Source: Agromyces protaetiae (GTDB lineage Bacteria; Actinomycetota; Actinomycetes; Actinomycetales; Microbacteriaceae). From it: 64,000 nucleotides of DNA. The notes under the pieces were generated by a model. The model had not been told where the DNA came from. It saw only the letters and a program-made list of their open reading frames with translations, and made no database searches. A program made the translations under genes and the position numbers. Location of the stretch: NCBI RefSeq assembly GCF_030866785.1, contig NZ_CP133018.1, forward strand, positions 1,178,001 to 1,242,000, read 5' to 3'. Below, piece by piece: positions 18,186 through 26,285 of this stretch (positions are counted from its first letter, which is position 1; each line of letters opens with the position of its first letter).

Positions 18186-19184
18186 ATGTTGAGCACCGAC
18201 GAAAGCCTGTACCTCCACCCCGACCGCAACATCGCGCTCGAGCTCGTGCGCGCGACCGAAGCGGCCGCGATCCGCTCGTATCCACTGATCGGCAAGGGCG
18301 ACAAGCTCGGCGCCGACGGCGCCGCGGTCGACGCGATGCGCGCGTTCCTCGGCACCGTGAACTTCGACGGCGTGGTCGTGATCGGCGAGGGGGAGAAGGA
18401 CGAGGCGCCCATGCTGTTCAACGGCGAGCGCGTCGGCAACGGCAAGGGACCGAGCTGCGACATCGCCGTCGACCCGATCGACGGCACGTCGCTGACGGCC
18501 GCCGGCCGGCAGAACGCGCTGTCGGTCATCGCGGTCGCCGATCGGGGCACCATGCTCGATGCGTCGAGCGTCTTCTACATGGACAAGATCGTGACGGATG
18601 CCTCGGGCCGAGGCGTCGTCGACATCAGGAAGCCGATCGGTGAGAACCTGCGCGCGCTGGCGGCGGCGAAGGGCAAGGACGTCGGCGAGCTCCGGGTCGC
18701 GGTGCTGAACCGGCCCCGCCACGAGCAGCTGATCGCCGACATCCGCGAGGCGGGTGCCGGAACCCGGCTCATCAGCGACGGCGACGTCGCCGGTGGCATC
18801 AATGCCGCCCGCTACGAGTCCCGTATCGACATGTGCGTGGGCATCGGCGGCAGCCCCGAGGGCATCACCACGGCGTGCGCCATCAAGGCGCTCGGCGGCT
18901 TCATGCAGGGCCGGCTGGCGCCGAAGGACGACGCGGAGCGCGCTCGCGGCGAGGCTGCGGGGCTCGACTGCGACCGGGTGTACGAGCTCGACGACCTCGT
19001 GCGCAGCGACAACACCTTCTTCGTCGCCACCGGCGTGACCGACGGTGAGCTCGTCGACGGGGTGCGCAAGAAGGGCCCGATCATCCGCACCGAGAGCATC
19101 GTGCTGCGCGGTCGTTCCGGGACGATCCGCCGTGTGATCGCCGATCACCTCGCGGAGAAGTGGCTCGACGAAGCCGACCGCTGA
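18186..19184 (+). CDS. glpX: Class II fructose-1,6-bisphosphatase
   Basis: This enzyme hydrolyses fructose-1,6-bisphosphate to fructose-6-phosphate and is the gluconeogenic phosphatase of most actinobacteria. It has 332 residues. Family motifs are intact: IGKGDKLGADGAAVDAMR, GEGEKDEAPMLFNGE, the metal-binding AVDPIDGTSLTAAGRQNA (about 97-114) and GIGGSPEGITTACAIKALGG. The ATG at 18186 is preceded by GGAAGGA. It lies downstream of the DUF1537 cluster and, with fbaA on the other side, frames that cluster with FBP metabolism. A terminator and a -10 candidate separate it from the kinase, so co-regulation is not shown. Confidence 0.96.
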   Translation: MLSTDESLYLHPDRNIALELVRATEAAAIRSYPLIGKGDKLGADGAAVDAMRAFLGTVNFDGVVVIGEGEKDEAPMLFNGERVGNGKGPSCDIAVDPIDGTSLTAAGRQNALSVIAVADRGTMLDASSVFYMDKIVTDASGRGVVDIRKPIGENLRALAAAKGKDVGELRVAVLNRPRHEQLIADIREAGAGTRLISDGDVAGGINAARYESRIDMCVGIGGSPEGITTACAIKALGGFMQGRLAPKDDAERARGEAAGLDCDRVYELDDLVRSDNTFFVATGVTDGELVDGVRKKGPIIRTESIVLRGRSGTIRRVIADHLAEKWLDEADR

Positions 19185-19252
19185 GCTGCGGCGCGCTCGC
19201 GCGCTGCGGCGCGCTCGTGCGCTGCGTGTGGGCTCGTGCGCGCTTCGATCTG

Positions 19253-19337
19253 ATCCCTGCTCAGGAAGAATGCGGCGACTCGCCGGGCCGGAGGCTCCCC
19301 GGGGCGGCGTGTCGGCTGCCTGTTCCTGAGCAGGGAT
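19253..19337. repeat. Long-span 15-bp inverted repeat (element type A, copy 1)
   Basis: ATCCCTGCTCAGGAA (19253-19267) is repeated as its exact complement at 19323-19337, enclosing 55 GC-rich bases. A related structure occurs at 55355-55435. It lies in the 331-bp gene-free gap between glpX and the MFS gene, which otherwise holds a GC-rich direct repeat near 19185-19230 and the tandem repeats at 19410. Confidence 0.7.
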
Positions 19338-19409
19338 GCTCGCGGCGATGCGGCCCGACCGGCCGGCCGGCCAACGTAGTTGTGCGCCGGCGGCGACGAG
19401 CCGCATGTC

Positions 19410-19479
19410 GGTGTGCAGGAAGCCGGTGTGCAGGAAGCCGGTGTGCAGAGGCCGGTGTGCAGAGGCCGGTGTGCAGAAA
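19410..19479. repeat. Short tandem repeats upstream of the MFS gene
   Basis: There are two 15-bp units (GGTGTGCAGGAAGCC at 19410-19424 and 19425-19439), two 14-bp units (GGTGTGCAGAGGCC at 19440-19453 and 19454-19467) and a partial fifth. The tract ends about 36 bp before the MFS start codon. Confidence 0.85.
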
Positions 19480-19515
19480 TGAGTGGATGTCAGGGGTCTC
19501 CGCGAGAATGGTTCG

Positions 19516-20877
19516 GTGATCGACGCAGACCGGCTGCCCCGTGCGCTGAAACCGTTCGCCTCCGGGCAGTACCGGCTGCTCGTGGGCGCGCTCGCGGCGT
19601 CGCTGCTGTCCGCCGGAGCCTGGCTCGTCGCGGCCGTGTGGCAGGTCGTCGAGCTCGGTGGGTCGCCGATCGACCTGTCGTTCGTCGCGGTCGGTTCGAG
19701 CCTCGGGCTCGTGCTCGCGGTGCTCATCGGCGGCGTCGTTGCCGACCGAGTCCCGCAGCGACGCATCCTGATCGTGGTCGAGATCGTGCGCGGCATCGCG
19801 TTCGCGGTGGCGGCCGTGCTCGCGGGCACGGGAGTCATCGAGGTCTGGCACATCGCCGCCCTCTCGTTCGTGTTCGGGCTGGCTGACGGGTTCTTCTACC
19901 CGGCGTACTCGGCCTGGCTGCCCGCCATCCTGCCTGCCGAGCAGCTGCTTGCGGCGAACGGCGTCGAAGGGGTGCTCCGGCCCGCGGTCATGCAGGCCGC
20001 GGGGCCGGCCGTCGCGAGCGCGCTCATCGCGATCCAGGCGCCGTGGCTCGCCTTCGCCGTGGTGGCCGTGCTACAGGGCGTCGCCGTCGTCGTGCTCGCG
20101 CTCATGCGCACGACCGCCGTGCGCCGCGACCTCGAAGGGCTCGACACGCACCCGGTGCGCCAGGCGTTCATCGATCTCCGCGACGGGTTCTCCTATCTGC
20201 TCAAGACACGCTGGCTGTTCGCCACGCTGGTGTTCTCGATCGTCCTGGTGTTCCTCATCATGGGGCCGATCGAGGTGCTGCTGCCGTTCGCGGTGAAAGA
20301 TCAGACCGGGGGTGGGGCGGGCGCGTTCGCGTTGGCGTTGGCCGCCTTCGGCCTCGGGGGAGCGGTCGGCTCGCTCGCGGTCGCCTCCCGGCCGCTGCCG
20401 CGCCGCTATCTGACGCTCATGATCCTCGCGTGGGGCGTGGGCTGCGTGCCGCTCGCGATCATCGGGTTCACTTCGTGGCTGTGGGTCATGGTGATCGCGC
20501 TGTTCATCGTCGGGGTGCTGTTCGACGGCGCCCAGGTCGTGTGGGGCACACTGCTGCAGCGGCGAGTGCCGCCGTCGATGCTCGGGCGCGTGTCGAGCCT
20601 CGACTTCTTCGTCTCGCTTGCCCTGATGCCGATCTCGATGGCGGTGGCGGGCCCGGTCGGTGAGGCGATCGGGCTCGCGCCGGCGTTCCTCATCGCCGGA
20701 CTCGTGCCGCCCGTACTCGCGATCGTGACGCTGGCTGTGGCCAAGCTCGGCGCCGACGAGCTCGCGCACCCGCTCGACAGCGCGCCGCCCGACCCGACGA
20801 TCGTCACGGGCGCCGAGGCCGCGGCCGGATTCCAGGCGCCCGCCGACGAGCCGCACCCGCCCGTCGAAGATCGCTGA
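19516..20877 (+). CDS. MFS exporter, EntS-like family
   Basis: The protein is 453 residues from a GTG, with twelve predicted helices. The N-terminal portion (ALKPFASGQYRLLVGALAASL), VVADRVPQRRILIVVE (motif A-like, about 76-91) and LADGFFYPAYSAWLPAILP match the MFS_3/enterobactin-exporter-like group. The second half has LLPFAVKDQTGGGAGAFAL and GRVSSLDFFVSLALMP. The substrate is unknown; relatives export siderophores or macrolides. A GAGAAT hexamer 5 nt before the GTG could be a -10. The upstream gap holds tandem repeats that might affect expression. A weakly acidic tail follows the last helix. Confidence 0.85.
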   Translation: MIDADRLPRALKPFASGQYRLLVGALAASLLSAGAWLVAAVWQVVELGGSPIDLSFVAVGSSLGLVLAVLIGGVVADRVPQRRILIVVEIVRGIAFAVAAVLAGTGVIEVWHIAALSFVFGLADGFFYPAYSAWLPAILPAEQLLAANGVEGVLRPAVMQAAGPAVASALIAIQAPWLAFAVVAVLQGVAVVVLALMRTTAVRRDLEGLDTHPVRQAFIDLRDGFSYLLKTRWLFATLVFSIVLVFLIMGPIEVLLPFAVKDQTGGGAGAFALALAAFGLGGAVGSLAVASRPLPRRYLTLMILAWGVGCVPLAIIGFTSWLWVMVIALFIVGVLFDGAQVVWGTLLQRRVPPSMLGRVSSLDFFVSLALMPISMAVAGPVGEAIGLAPAFLIAGLVPPVLAIVTLAVAKLGADELAHPLDSAPPDPTIVTGAEAAAGFQAPADEPHPPVEDR

Positions 20878-20884
20878 CCTGCCC

Positions 20885-20954
20885 GGGCGCGATCGCACTC
20901 CGTCCCGCGGGGCGCGATCGCGGCTCCATCCCGCTGAGCGTGGCCGGGCCACGC
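20885..20954. repeat. Direct repeat and hairpin between MFS gene and tmRNA
   Basis: Two copies of a roughly 25-bp unit beginning GGGCGCGATCGC start at 20885 and 20910, each carrying the octamer GCGATCGC. A hairpin GCGTGGC-CGG-GCCACGC (20938-20954) follows. It lies between convergent transcripts and may act as a terminator for the MFS gene. Confidence 0.6.
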
Positions 20955-21062
20955 GCGCGACGATCAGCGCCCACCGCATCTGCTGCGGAACCGTGCGCCG
21001 CCCGACACGGATTCCGGGCCGGGCGGCACACGTGGAGTGCGCAGCGCGTGATGGCGGCCGAG

Positions 21063-21451
21063 TGGAGATGGGGGGGAATCGAACCCCCGTCCGCTGCCGT
21101 GAGTCGGCGTCTTCTCCGGGTGCAGCCGGTGTGCGTGAGTTGCTCGGTCCTGGAGCGCGCCACCGGCAGCAATCTCCAACGAACCCAGTCTCAGCATTCG
21201 TCCTTCTGATGCGCTGAGACACCGCATCGAAGCAAGCTCTCTCACTGACGCCAGAACCGGATCGAGAGCGTCTCCGGACTGACGGTTCCTACCGGAGCCG
21301 GTGACTAGGCCGCGAGGCCGTAGTTCTGCTGCGAAGGAACAGAGCTGATCTTCTCGGCACCTATGTGGCGCCGGGTGCGTTCACGAGATGACCCGGCATC
21401 CTCGACCCGCTTCCCGCCGGTTCGCCGTCACCGTCGGAACCGATCATCCCC
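21063..21451 (-). ncRNA. ssrA: tmRNA (transfer-messenger RNA)
   Basis: The 3' end has a T-loop GTTCGATTCCCCCC (complement of about 21066-21081). The acceptor strand CATCTCC pairs with the 5' GGGGATG at 21445-21451. The internal reading frame on the minus strand (21358-21305) encodes AEKISSVPSQQNYGLAA followed by TAG, a typical proteolysis tag ending in LAA. The CCA does not appear to be encoded. The length of about 389 nt is normal. tmRNA with SmpB rescues stalled ribosomes and tags the nascent chain; smpB is not in this window. The exact 5' end is inferred from the acceptor pairing. Confidence 0.93.
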
Positions 21452-21534
21452 ATGAAGTGGGCCACCATCACGCACTGTGCAATTTCCAATCGCTGCCTAA
21501 GCAGGTGAATATGAGCATGCGATCAGCGGGGGAT

Positions 21535-21608
21535 CGCGTTGGAGGTCGGATTTCGTGTCGGAGGTCGAGAACGTTCGACCTCCGACACGAAATCCGACCT
21601 CCAACGCG
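21535..21608. repeat. Perfect 34-bp inverted repeat hairpin
   Basis: Arms 21535-21568 and 21575-21608 are exact complements with a 6-nt loop (GAACGT). It lies upstream of ssrA and 29 bp beyond the stop of the VOC gene, both on the minus strand, so it may terminate the VOC transcript. It is much longer than needed for a terminator. Confidence 0.9.
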
Positions 21609-21637
21609 CGCGGCCTGGGGCTGCGGCGCGAGACGGT

Positions 21638-22027
21638 TCAGGCCTTGATGACGCTGAGGACGTTGCCGGCCGGGTCGCGGAACCAGGCGATGTCGGGGCC
21701 CATGCCGGCCGCCTCCCCATGCATGATGCCGCGCTCGTCGGTGCCGTAGTCGTTCGGCGACTCGTAGATCTTGGTGATCACGCCCGCAGCATTGAGCTCG
21801 TCGACGGCCGCGTCGAGGTCGTCGACGACGAAGTTCAGGATCGTGAACGAGGCCGGCGTGTGCTCGTCCTTCGGGTAGACGAACACGTGCTGGCCGGATG
21901 GCAGCGTGAGCCGCAGCCCGCCCATCTCGTCGGCGACGTCGAGCCCGATCGCCTCGCCGTAGAACCGTCGTGCCGCCTCCACGTCGTCGACGCTGAATCC
22001 CTGGAACGCATCCCTCATCGTCACCAT
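21638..22027 (-). CDS. VOC (glyoxalase/bleomycin resistance-like) family protein
   Basis: The protein has 129 residues. The beta-alpha-beta-beta-beta repeat is visible: FQGFSVDDVEAARRFYGEAIGL at the N-terminus and ILNFVVDDLDAAVDELNAAGV in the middle, ending in WFRDPAGNVLSVIKA. The fold commonly binds a metal and acts as glyoxalase, dioxygenase or antibiotic-binding protein; none can be picked here. The ATG at 22027 has GGGGTGG upstream; in-frame GTG (22024) and ATG (22018) are alternatives. It is monocistronic, divergent from the membrane protein at 22313 and 285 bp away from it; that gap holds no recognisable gene. Confidence 0.88.
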   Translation of the reverse strand: MVTMRDAFQGFSVDDVEAARRFYGEAIGLDVADEMGGLRLTLPSGQHVFVYPKDEHTPASFTILNFVVDDLDAAVDELNAAGVITKIYESPNDYGTDERGIMHGEAAGMGPDIAWFRDPAGNVLSVIKA

Positions 22028-22312
22028 CTGATCCACCCCTCTCCAACCAACCGCGTGCGAAGTCGAAAACTGGGTTGACAGGCTTCTCTGCACGCCGCCA
22101 ACCCACTTCCGGACTTCCAACGCGAGTCGCGGCGCCAGCCGCCGCCGCCGCTGCTGGACGCCAGCATCGCAGACCGTCGCGTTGTCGTCGAGGGTGCGAA
22201 CGGCGTCGCGCGAATGAGGACATTCGCCCCTGACGCGCAGGACGTCGCAACCGAGAGGCTGGCGACGCCGGCGCATCGGCGGCGATCACCATTCACCCGA
22301 CGAGAGGGCATC

Positions 22313-23017
22313 ATGTCCACCGAAGCTCAGAGGTCCACGGCAGGCGAGCAGGCGACGACGGTTGTCGCCGGGCGCCGTCGCCCGACCCGCACGTGGGCCG
22401 CAGCGGGCATCGCCGCCGCCGTCCTGTCATTCGCGAGTGTCTTCCTGTCGATGATGCTCTCGCCCGAGTACATTCCCGGATCGGTCATCACGGCGGCGGA
22501 CATCGATGCGGGGTTGCAAGCGAAGCTGCCGGTGTTGATCGCGTTCCACATCGTCACGGCCGCCTCGGCACTCCTGGTGGTCGTGTTCGCTGCCGGCCTG
22601 CATCGACGGCTCGCGACGCCCCTGCCGGATCGGTCGACGGTTCCCTTGATCGCGTTCGCGGGGCTCCTGCTCGTGGCCGTGTCGCAGCTCCTCGGCTCAG
22701 GGCTCGACACCGAGTTCCTGTTCGGCATCGGCGACACCGCGATCAACCTGCCGAGCGACATCGGCTTCTACTCGCACTGGATCGCCACTATTCCGTGGCT
22801 GTGGGCGGGCGCCGGGCTCGCTGCGCTCGCGATCGCCGTCGCACGCCGCGAAGGCGCGGTGCCCGCGTGGCTGGGAGTCACGAGTCTCGTGCTCGGCGCG
22901 CTCACCGTGCTGATCGCCCTGTCGCCGTTGCAGTACATGGCCGCCGGCCCCGGCATCCTCTGGCTGCTCGTCGTCTCGATCGGCTTCATGACCGAGCCGC
23001 GGCTCACCCGCGCCTGA
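22313..23017 (+). CDS. Six-helix membrane protein, unknown function
   Basis: The protein is 234 residues from an ATG with GAGAGGG upstream; the open frame before it is spurious. A polar N-terminus of about 30 residues is followed by helices near 36-56, 80-105, 118-138, 155-180, 188-208 and 210-228. Between helix one and two there is an extracytoplasmic loop (SPEYIPGSVITAADIDAGL). I recognise no named domain; the pattern resembles small uncharacterised integral membrane proteins often regulated with MarR/TetR genes, but no regulator is adjacent. Confidence 0.75.
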   Translation: MSTEAQRSTAGEQATTVVAGRRRPTRTWAAAGIAAAVLSFASVFLSMMLSPEYIPGSVITAADIDAGLQAKLPVLIAFHIVTAASALLVVVFAAGLHRRLATPLPDRSTVPLIAFAGLLLVAVSQLLGSGLDTEFLFGIGDTAINLPSDIGFYSHWIATIPWLWAGAGLAALAIAVARREGAVPAWLGVTSLVLGALTVLIALSPLQYMAAGPGILWLLVVSIGFMTEPRLTRA

Positions 23018-23030
23018 GTCGCGCGAGACG

Positions 23031-23070
23031 CTCGAGCGAGATCGGCTCGAGCGAGATCGGCTCGCGCGAG
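23031..23070. repeat. 15-bp tandem repeat in a short convergent gap
   Basis: CTCGAGCGAGATCGG occurs at 23031-23045 and 23046-23060, with a degenerate third copy to about 23070. It sits between the stop of the membrane protein gene and the stop of rmuC. Confidence 0.75.
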
Positions 23071-23080
23071 GCCGGGCGGC

Positions 23081-24592
23081 CTAGATCGAGCGGATCTCGG
23101 GGTCGATGTCGGCGAGGAGGAACCCGTCGACCTCCGCCTCAGCCTCGACCTCCGCCTCGATTTCGACGTCGACCTCCGCCTCGACCTCCGCCGCGGCGTC
23201 GGGCCCCGCGGCAGCGGGCTCGACCGCCGCGGCGGCCGTGAACTCATATGCGGCGAGCTCGCGGGGGCTCTCTTCGATGCCCTCGAGGGTCGCGAGCACC
23301 TTCGTCTCGTCGAGCGCCTTGAGCTTGCGTGCGGTCGGCAGGACGCGGGTCTCGAGCGAGCCCACGAACGCGTTGTAGTCCTTCACGCTGCGTTCGATCG
23401 TGCGACCGAGCTTCTCGATCTGGCCTGCGGTCGTGGACAGACGAGAGTAGAGCTCGCGGCTGAGGTCGAAGAGCGTCTTCGCCTCTTTCGTGAGCACATC
23501 CTGCTGCCAGCTGAACGCGACGGTCTTGAGCACCGACCAGAGCGTGACGGGCGAGGCGAGGGCGACGCGCTTGGCGAAGGCGTACTCGAGCAGCGAGGGG
23601 TCGGCCTCGAGCGCGCTGGAGATCAGCGACTCGCTCGGGATGAACGCGATGACCATCTCGGGGGAGGCGCCGAGCCCTGCCCAGTAGGTCTTGCCGCCGA
23701 GTGCCGTGATGTGGTCGCGGACCGCCTTCACGTGGCTCTTCATGAGCCGTTCGCGCTCCGCACCCTCGGCGCCCGTCGCCATCACGGGGATCTGGCTGGC
23801 CTCGAGGTACGCGTTGAACGGTACCTTGGCGTCGACCGCGATGTGCTTGCCGCCCGGCAGGTGGATGACCATGTCGGGGCGGCCGGCGCCAGCGTCGGTC
23901 GTGATCGAGTGCTGGGTGTCGAAATCGACGCGTTCGAGCAGACCGGCTGCCTCGACGACGCTCCGGAGCTGGGTCTCGCCCCACACGCCGCGCGTGCTGT
24001 TCGAACGCAGCGCAGAGGCGAGCGACTCGGCGGTGGAGCGAAGACGCTCCTCGTTCTCGGCCGCGATCTTGAGCTGCTGGCTCAGCTCACCGTGCTGCTG
24101 GTGGCGCTGCGTCTCGAGCGCGGAGACCTTCGACTGCATGTCGGTGAGGGTCTGCTTGACCGGCGCGAGCGCCTGCAGCACTTTGCTCTCGGCGGCCTCT
24201 CGCTGCTCGCGCTCCCGAATCTCGTCGCGTTGACGCTCGACGATCTCGCGGTACTGGGCCCGGGCGGTCTCGATCTGCTCACGCAGACCGCCGGCCGTCG
24301 CCTCGATCGATGCGAGCTCGGCCCTGAGCTCGGCCTGCACGCGCCGCTCATCGGCCTGCAGTCGCGCCTGCTCGGCGGCATGGCTCGCGCGCAGGTCGGC
24401 CTGCTCGGCGGCGGCGGCGGCCTGCAGGGCGGCGATCTCGGCCAGGTGCCGTGCTTCGACGAGCGCGGGGTCTTCCGCGGGCTCGGCGGGCGCGGTCGCC
24501 TCGGTGGCGCGACGCGACAGCACGAACCAGGTGCCGAGCGCGCCGATCGCGAGCCCGAGCACGACGCCGATGACCAGCAGCAGGATCTCCAT
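23081..24592 (-). CDS. rmuC: DNA recombination protein RmuC
   Basis: RmuC limits rearrangements at inverted repeats; a nuclease-like fold is proposed but its reaction is not settled. The protein has 503 residues. An N-terminal membrane helix (EILLLVIGVVLGLAIGALGTWFVL) is followed by a long coiled coil (about 45-170, alanine/glutamate/arginine-rich) and the conserved core: SNSTRGVWGETQLRSVVEAAGLLERVDF, GGKHIAVDAKVPFNAY and IPSESLISSALEADPSLLEYA. The C-terminal 40 residues are an unusual acidic EV/EA repeat tail (EVEAEVDVEIEAEVEAEAEV). The ATG at 24592 was chosen because the hydrophobic helix begins there; the open frame continues upstream as antisense sequence. Confidence 0.93.
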   Translation of the reverse strand: MEILLLVIGVVLGLAIGALGTWFVLSRRATEATAPAEPAEDPALVEARHLAEIAALQAAAAAEQADLRASHAAEQARLQADERRVQAELRAELASIEATAGGLREQIETARAQYREIVERQRDEIREREQREAAESKVLQALAPVKQTLTDMQSKVSALETQRHQQHGELSQQLKIAAENEERLRSTAESLASALRSNSTRGVWGETQLRSVVEAAGLLERVDFDTQHSITTDAGAGRPDMVIHLPGGKHIAVDAKVPFNAYLEASQIPVMATGAEGAERERLMKSHVKAVRDHITALGGKTYWAGLGASPEMVIAFIPSESLISSALEADPSLLEYAFAKRVALASPVTLWSVLKTVAFSWQQDVLTKEAKTLFDLSRELYSRLSTTAGQIEKLGRTIERSVKDYNAFVGSLETRVLPTARKLKALDETKVLATLEGIEESPRELAAYEFTAAAAVEPAAAGPDAAAEVEAEVDVEIEAEVEAEAEVDGFLLADIDPEIRSI

Positions 24593-24681
24593 GCCCGAAA
24601 GTGTCGCAGGCCCCGCCGACATCGGCGGCGAGGTCGCTCGGCGAGCGGGATTCCCGGCCCGTGGGTCGCGTCGTCTCCGCC

Positions 24682-25308
24682 TTACTGCAGCGCCATCGGC
24701 CCGTGGGCCGCGGCCTGCTCGCGACGGGCGACCGGCCCCAGTGCACCGACCCGCACGGCTGTGACCTTCGCGAGCCCGGCGAGGTCCACGGCCCCGTGTC
24801 GCTTCGCAGCGTGGCTGACGATCGCCGCGCACGCCAGCGCGTCGTCGAGCGCGTTGTGGTGCGCGAAGTCCTCGAAGCCCGCGGCCATGGCCGCGACCGG
24901 CAACCGGTACGACTCGAGGTGATACGTCTTCCGCGCGACCTGCAGGCTGCACACGTACGAGTGGTTCGGCACCTCGAGCGCGAACACCTCGGTCGTCTTC
25001 GCGATGACGCCCATGTCGAACCCGGCGTTGTGTGCGACCAGCCAGTCCTCCTCCGCGAACTCACGGAACGCGGGCAATTGCTCGGCCCAGGTCGGCGCGT
25101 CGAGGATCATGCTGCGGGTGATGCCGTGGATGCGTACATTCCACTCGTTGAACTCATCGTGCGGGAACGGCGGCTGCAGCAGCCAGTAGGCCCGGTCGAC
25201 CACGCGACCGTCGCGCACCTTCACGAGTCCGACCGAGCACGCGGAGGCGCCCGACGAATTGGCGGTCTCGAAATCGATCGCGGTGAAGTCCACTGGCACG
25301 CCGAGCAT
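24682..25308 (-). CDS. DEDDh 3'-5' exonuclease (DNA polymerase III epsilon-like)
   Basis: The protein has 208 residues. Exo motifs are complete: FTAIDFETANSSG (Asp/Glu, about 8-20), VAHNAGFDMGVI (Exo II Asp, about 90-101) and HHNALDDALACA (Exo III His and Asp, about 150-161). It is short, with no BRCT or UvrC-like extension, and it is not the replicative epsilon by context. A role in DNA repair or RNA turnover is possible. It ends 90 nt before rmuC on the same strand, so the two could be co-transcribed, which would fit a DNA-maintenance pair. Confidence 0.9.
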   Translation of the reverse strand: MLGVPVDFTAIDFETANSSGASACSVGLVKVRDGRVVDRAYWLLQPPFPHDEFNEWNVRIHGITRSMILDAPTWAEQLPAFREFAEEDWLVAHNAGFDMGVIAKTTEVFALEVPNHSYVCSLQVARKTYHLESYRLPVAAMAAGFEDFAHHNALDDALACAAIVSHAAKRHGAVDLAGLAKVTAVRVGALGPVARREQAAAHGPMALQ

Positions 25309-25453
25309 CGTCGCACGTGCCGCCGACGGTTGACGGATGCCTCGCCGCGGGCGTGGAATGGCGTCAGCGAATCATCCTCGACGCGAAGCATCCGTCTGCA
25401 TCGCGAGGCGTGTGCCTCCTGTGCGAGGCATCCGTTCGAAAGGCAGGCGATCC

Positions 25454-26233
25454 GTGACCGACGCACCCGACGCGCCCGTCGTGCCCGACCCGTCCGACCC
25501 GCGGACCCAGCAGACGGCGCGCTCGTTCGGCGGCGCGGCATCCGTCTATCAGGCCTCGCGGCCGGGCTACCCGGTCGAGGCCGTCGCCTGGCTCGTCGGC
25601 GATGCCGTGACGGTGCTCGACCTCGGCGCCGGCACCGGAAAGCTCACCGAGGCGCTGGTCGCGCTCGACCGCGACGTCATCGCGGTCGACCCGGTCGAGG
25701 AGATGCTCGAGGAGCTCGAGGTCCGCGTGCCGGGAGTGCCGCGCATCCTGGGCGTCGCCGAGGAGATCCCGCTCGATGACGACTCGGTCGACGCCGTGGT
25801 GGCCGGCCAGGCGTGGCACTGGTTCCAATCCGAGCGTGCGCTCCCCGAGATCGCCCGAGTGCTCCGCCCGGGCGGCACCCTCGGCCTCGTCTGGAACAGC
25901 CGCGACAGCCGTGAAGGATGGGTGCGCGAAGCGGGCGAACTGATGCACGAGCGCTACGACGCGAGCACCACCTATGCGTCGACGGTGCGCGTCGGGCCGC
26001 CGTTCGGTCGCGTCGAGGAGCATCGGGTCGAGTGGGTGCAGCGGATGACGCGCGCGACCTTCCTCGATCTCGTGCGGTCGCGCTCGCACTATCTGACGGC
26101 ATCGCCGGACGACCAGCGTGAGACCATCGCCGCCGTCGAGACGCTGCTGCTCACGCACCCCGACCTCGCGGGCGCCGCCGAGCTCGCCGTCCCGTATGTG
26201 ACGCACTGCTTCCGCAGCCGGCTCGAGGGCTGA
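25454..26233 (+). CDS. Class I SAM-dependent methyltransferase
   Basis: The protein is 259 residues from a GTG. Motif I is LDLGAGTGKLTEAL (about 56-69), motif II IAVDPVEEMLEEL, and post-motif VAEEIPLDDDSVDAVVAGQAWHWF with ARVLRPGGTLGLVWN. The Methyltransf_11-like core is clear, with FGGAASVYQASRPGYP at the N-terminus, as in small-molecule (UbiE/trans-aconitate-like) methyltransferases. The substrate is unknown. The upstream frame from 25337 lacks codon bias and was dropped. The 145-bp gap before it carries three copies of the GGATGC/GCATCC word in both orientations. Confidence 0.88.
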   Translation: MTDAPDAPVVPDPSDPRTQQTARSFGGAASVYQASRPGYPVEAVAWLVGDAVTVLDLGAGTGKLTEALVALDRDVIAVDPVEEMLEELEVRVPGVPRILGVAEEIPLDDDSVDAVVAGQAWHWFQSERALPEIARVLRPGGTLGLVWNSRDSREGWVREAGELMHERYDASTTYASTVRVGPPFGRVEEHRVEWVQRMTRATFLDLVRSRSHYLTASPDDQRETIAAVETLLLTHPDLAGAAELAVPYVTHCFRSRLEG

Positions 26234-26271
26234 TTCGCCCGATCGGGCGCGGACTGCCAGGTGCACCCCGG

Positions 26272-26277
26272 TACGAT
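26272..26277 (+). promoter_or_regulatory. Candidate -10 (TACGAT) of a leaderless ychF promoter
   Basis: TACGAT ends 8 nt before the ychF GTG at 26286, so transcription should begin at or 1-2 nt before the start codon. The -35 is not clear. Confidence 0.5.
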
Positions 26278-26285
26278 GGACGCCC

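Noticed and set aside
15276..19853. A 1,525-codon open frame on the minus strand
   Set aside because: It runs antisense to the symporter, DUF1537 kinase and glpX. Its composition is Asp/Arg/His-rich and no motif is visible; high GC makes such frames common.
21535..21608. Attachment site next to tmRNA
   Set aside because: Elements often integrate at ssrA, but at its 3' end; this palindrome is on the 5' side and there is no duplicate of the ssrA end or integrase.
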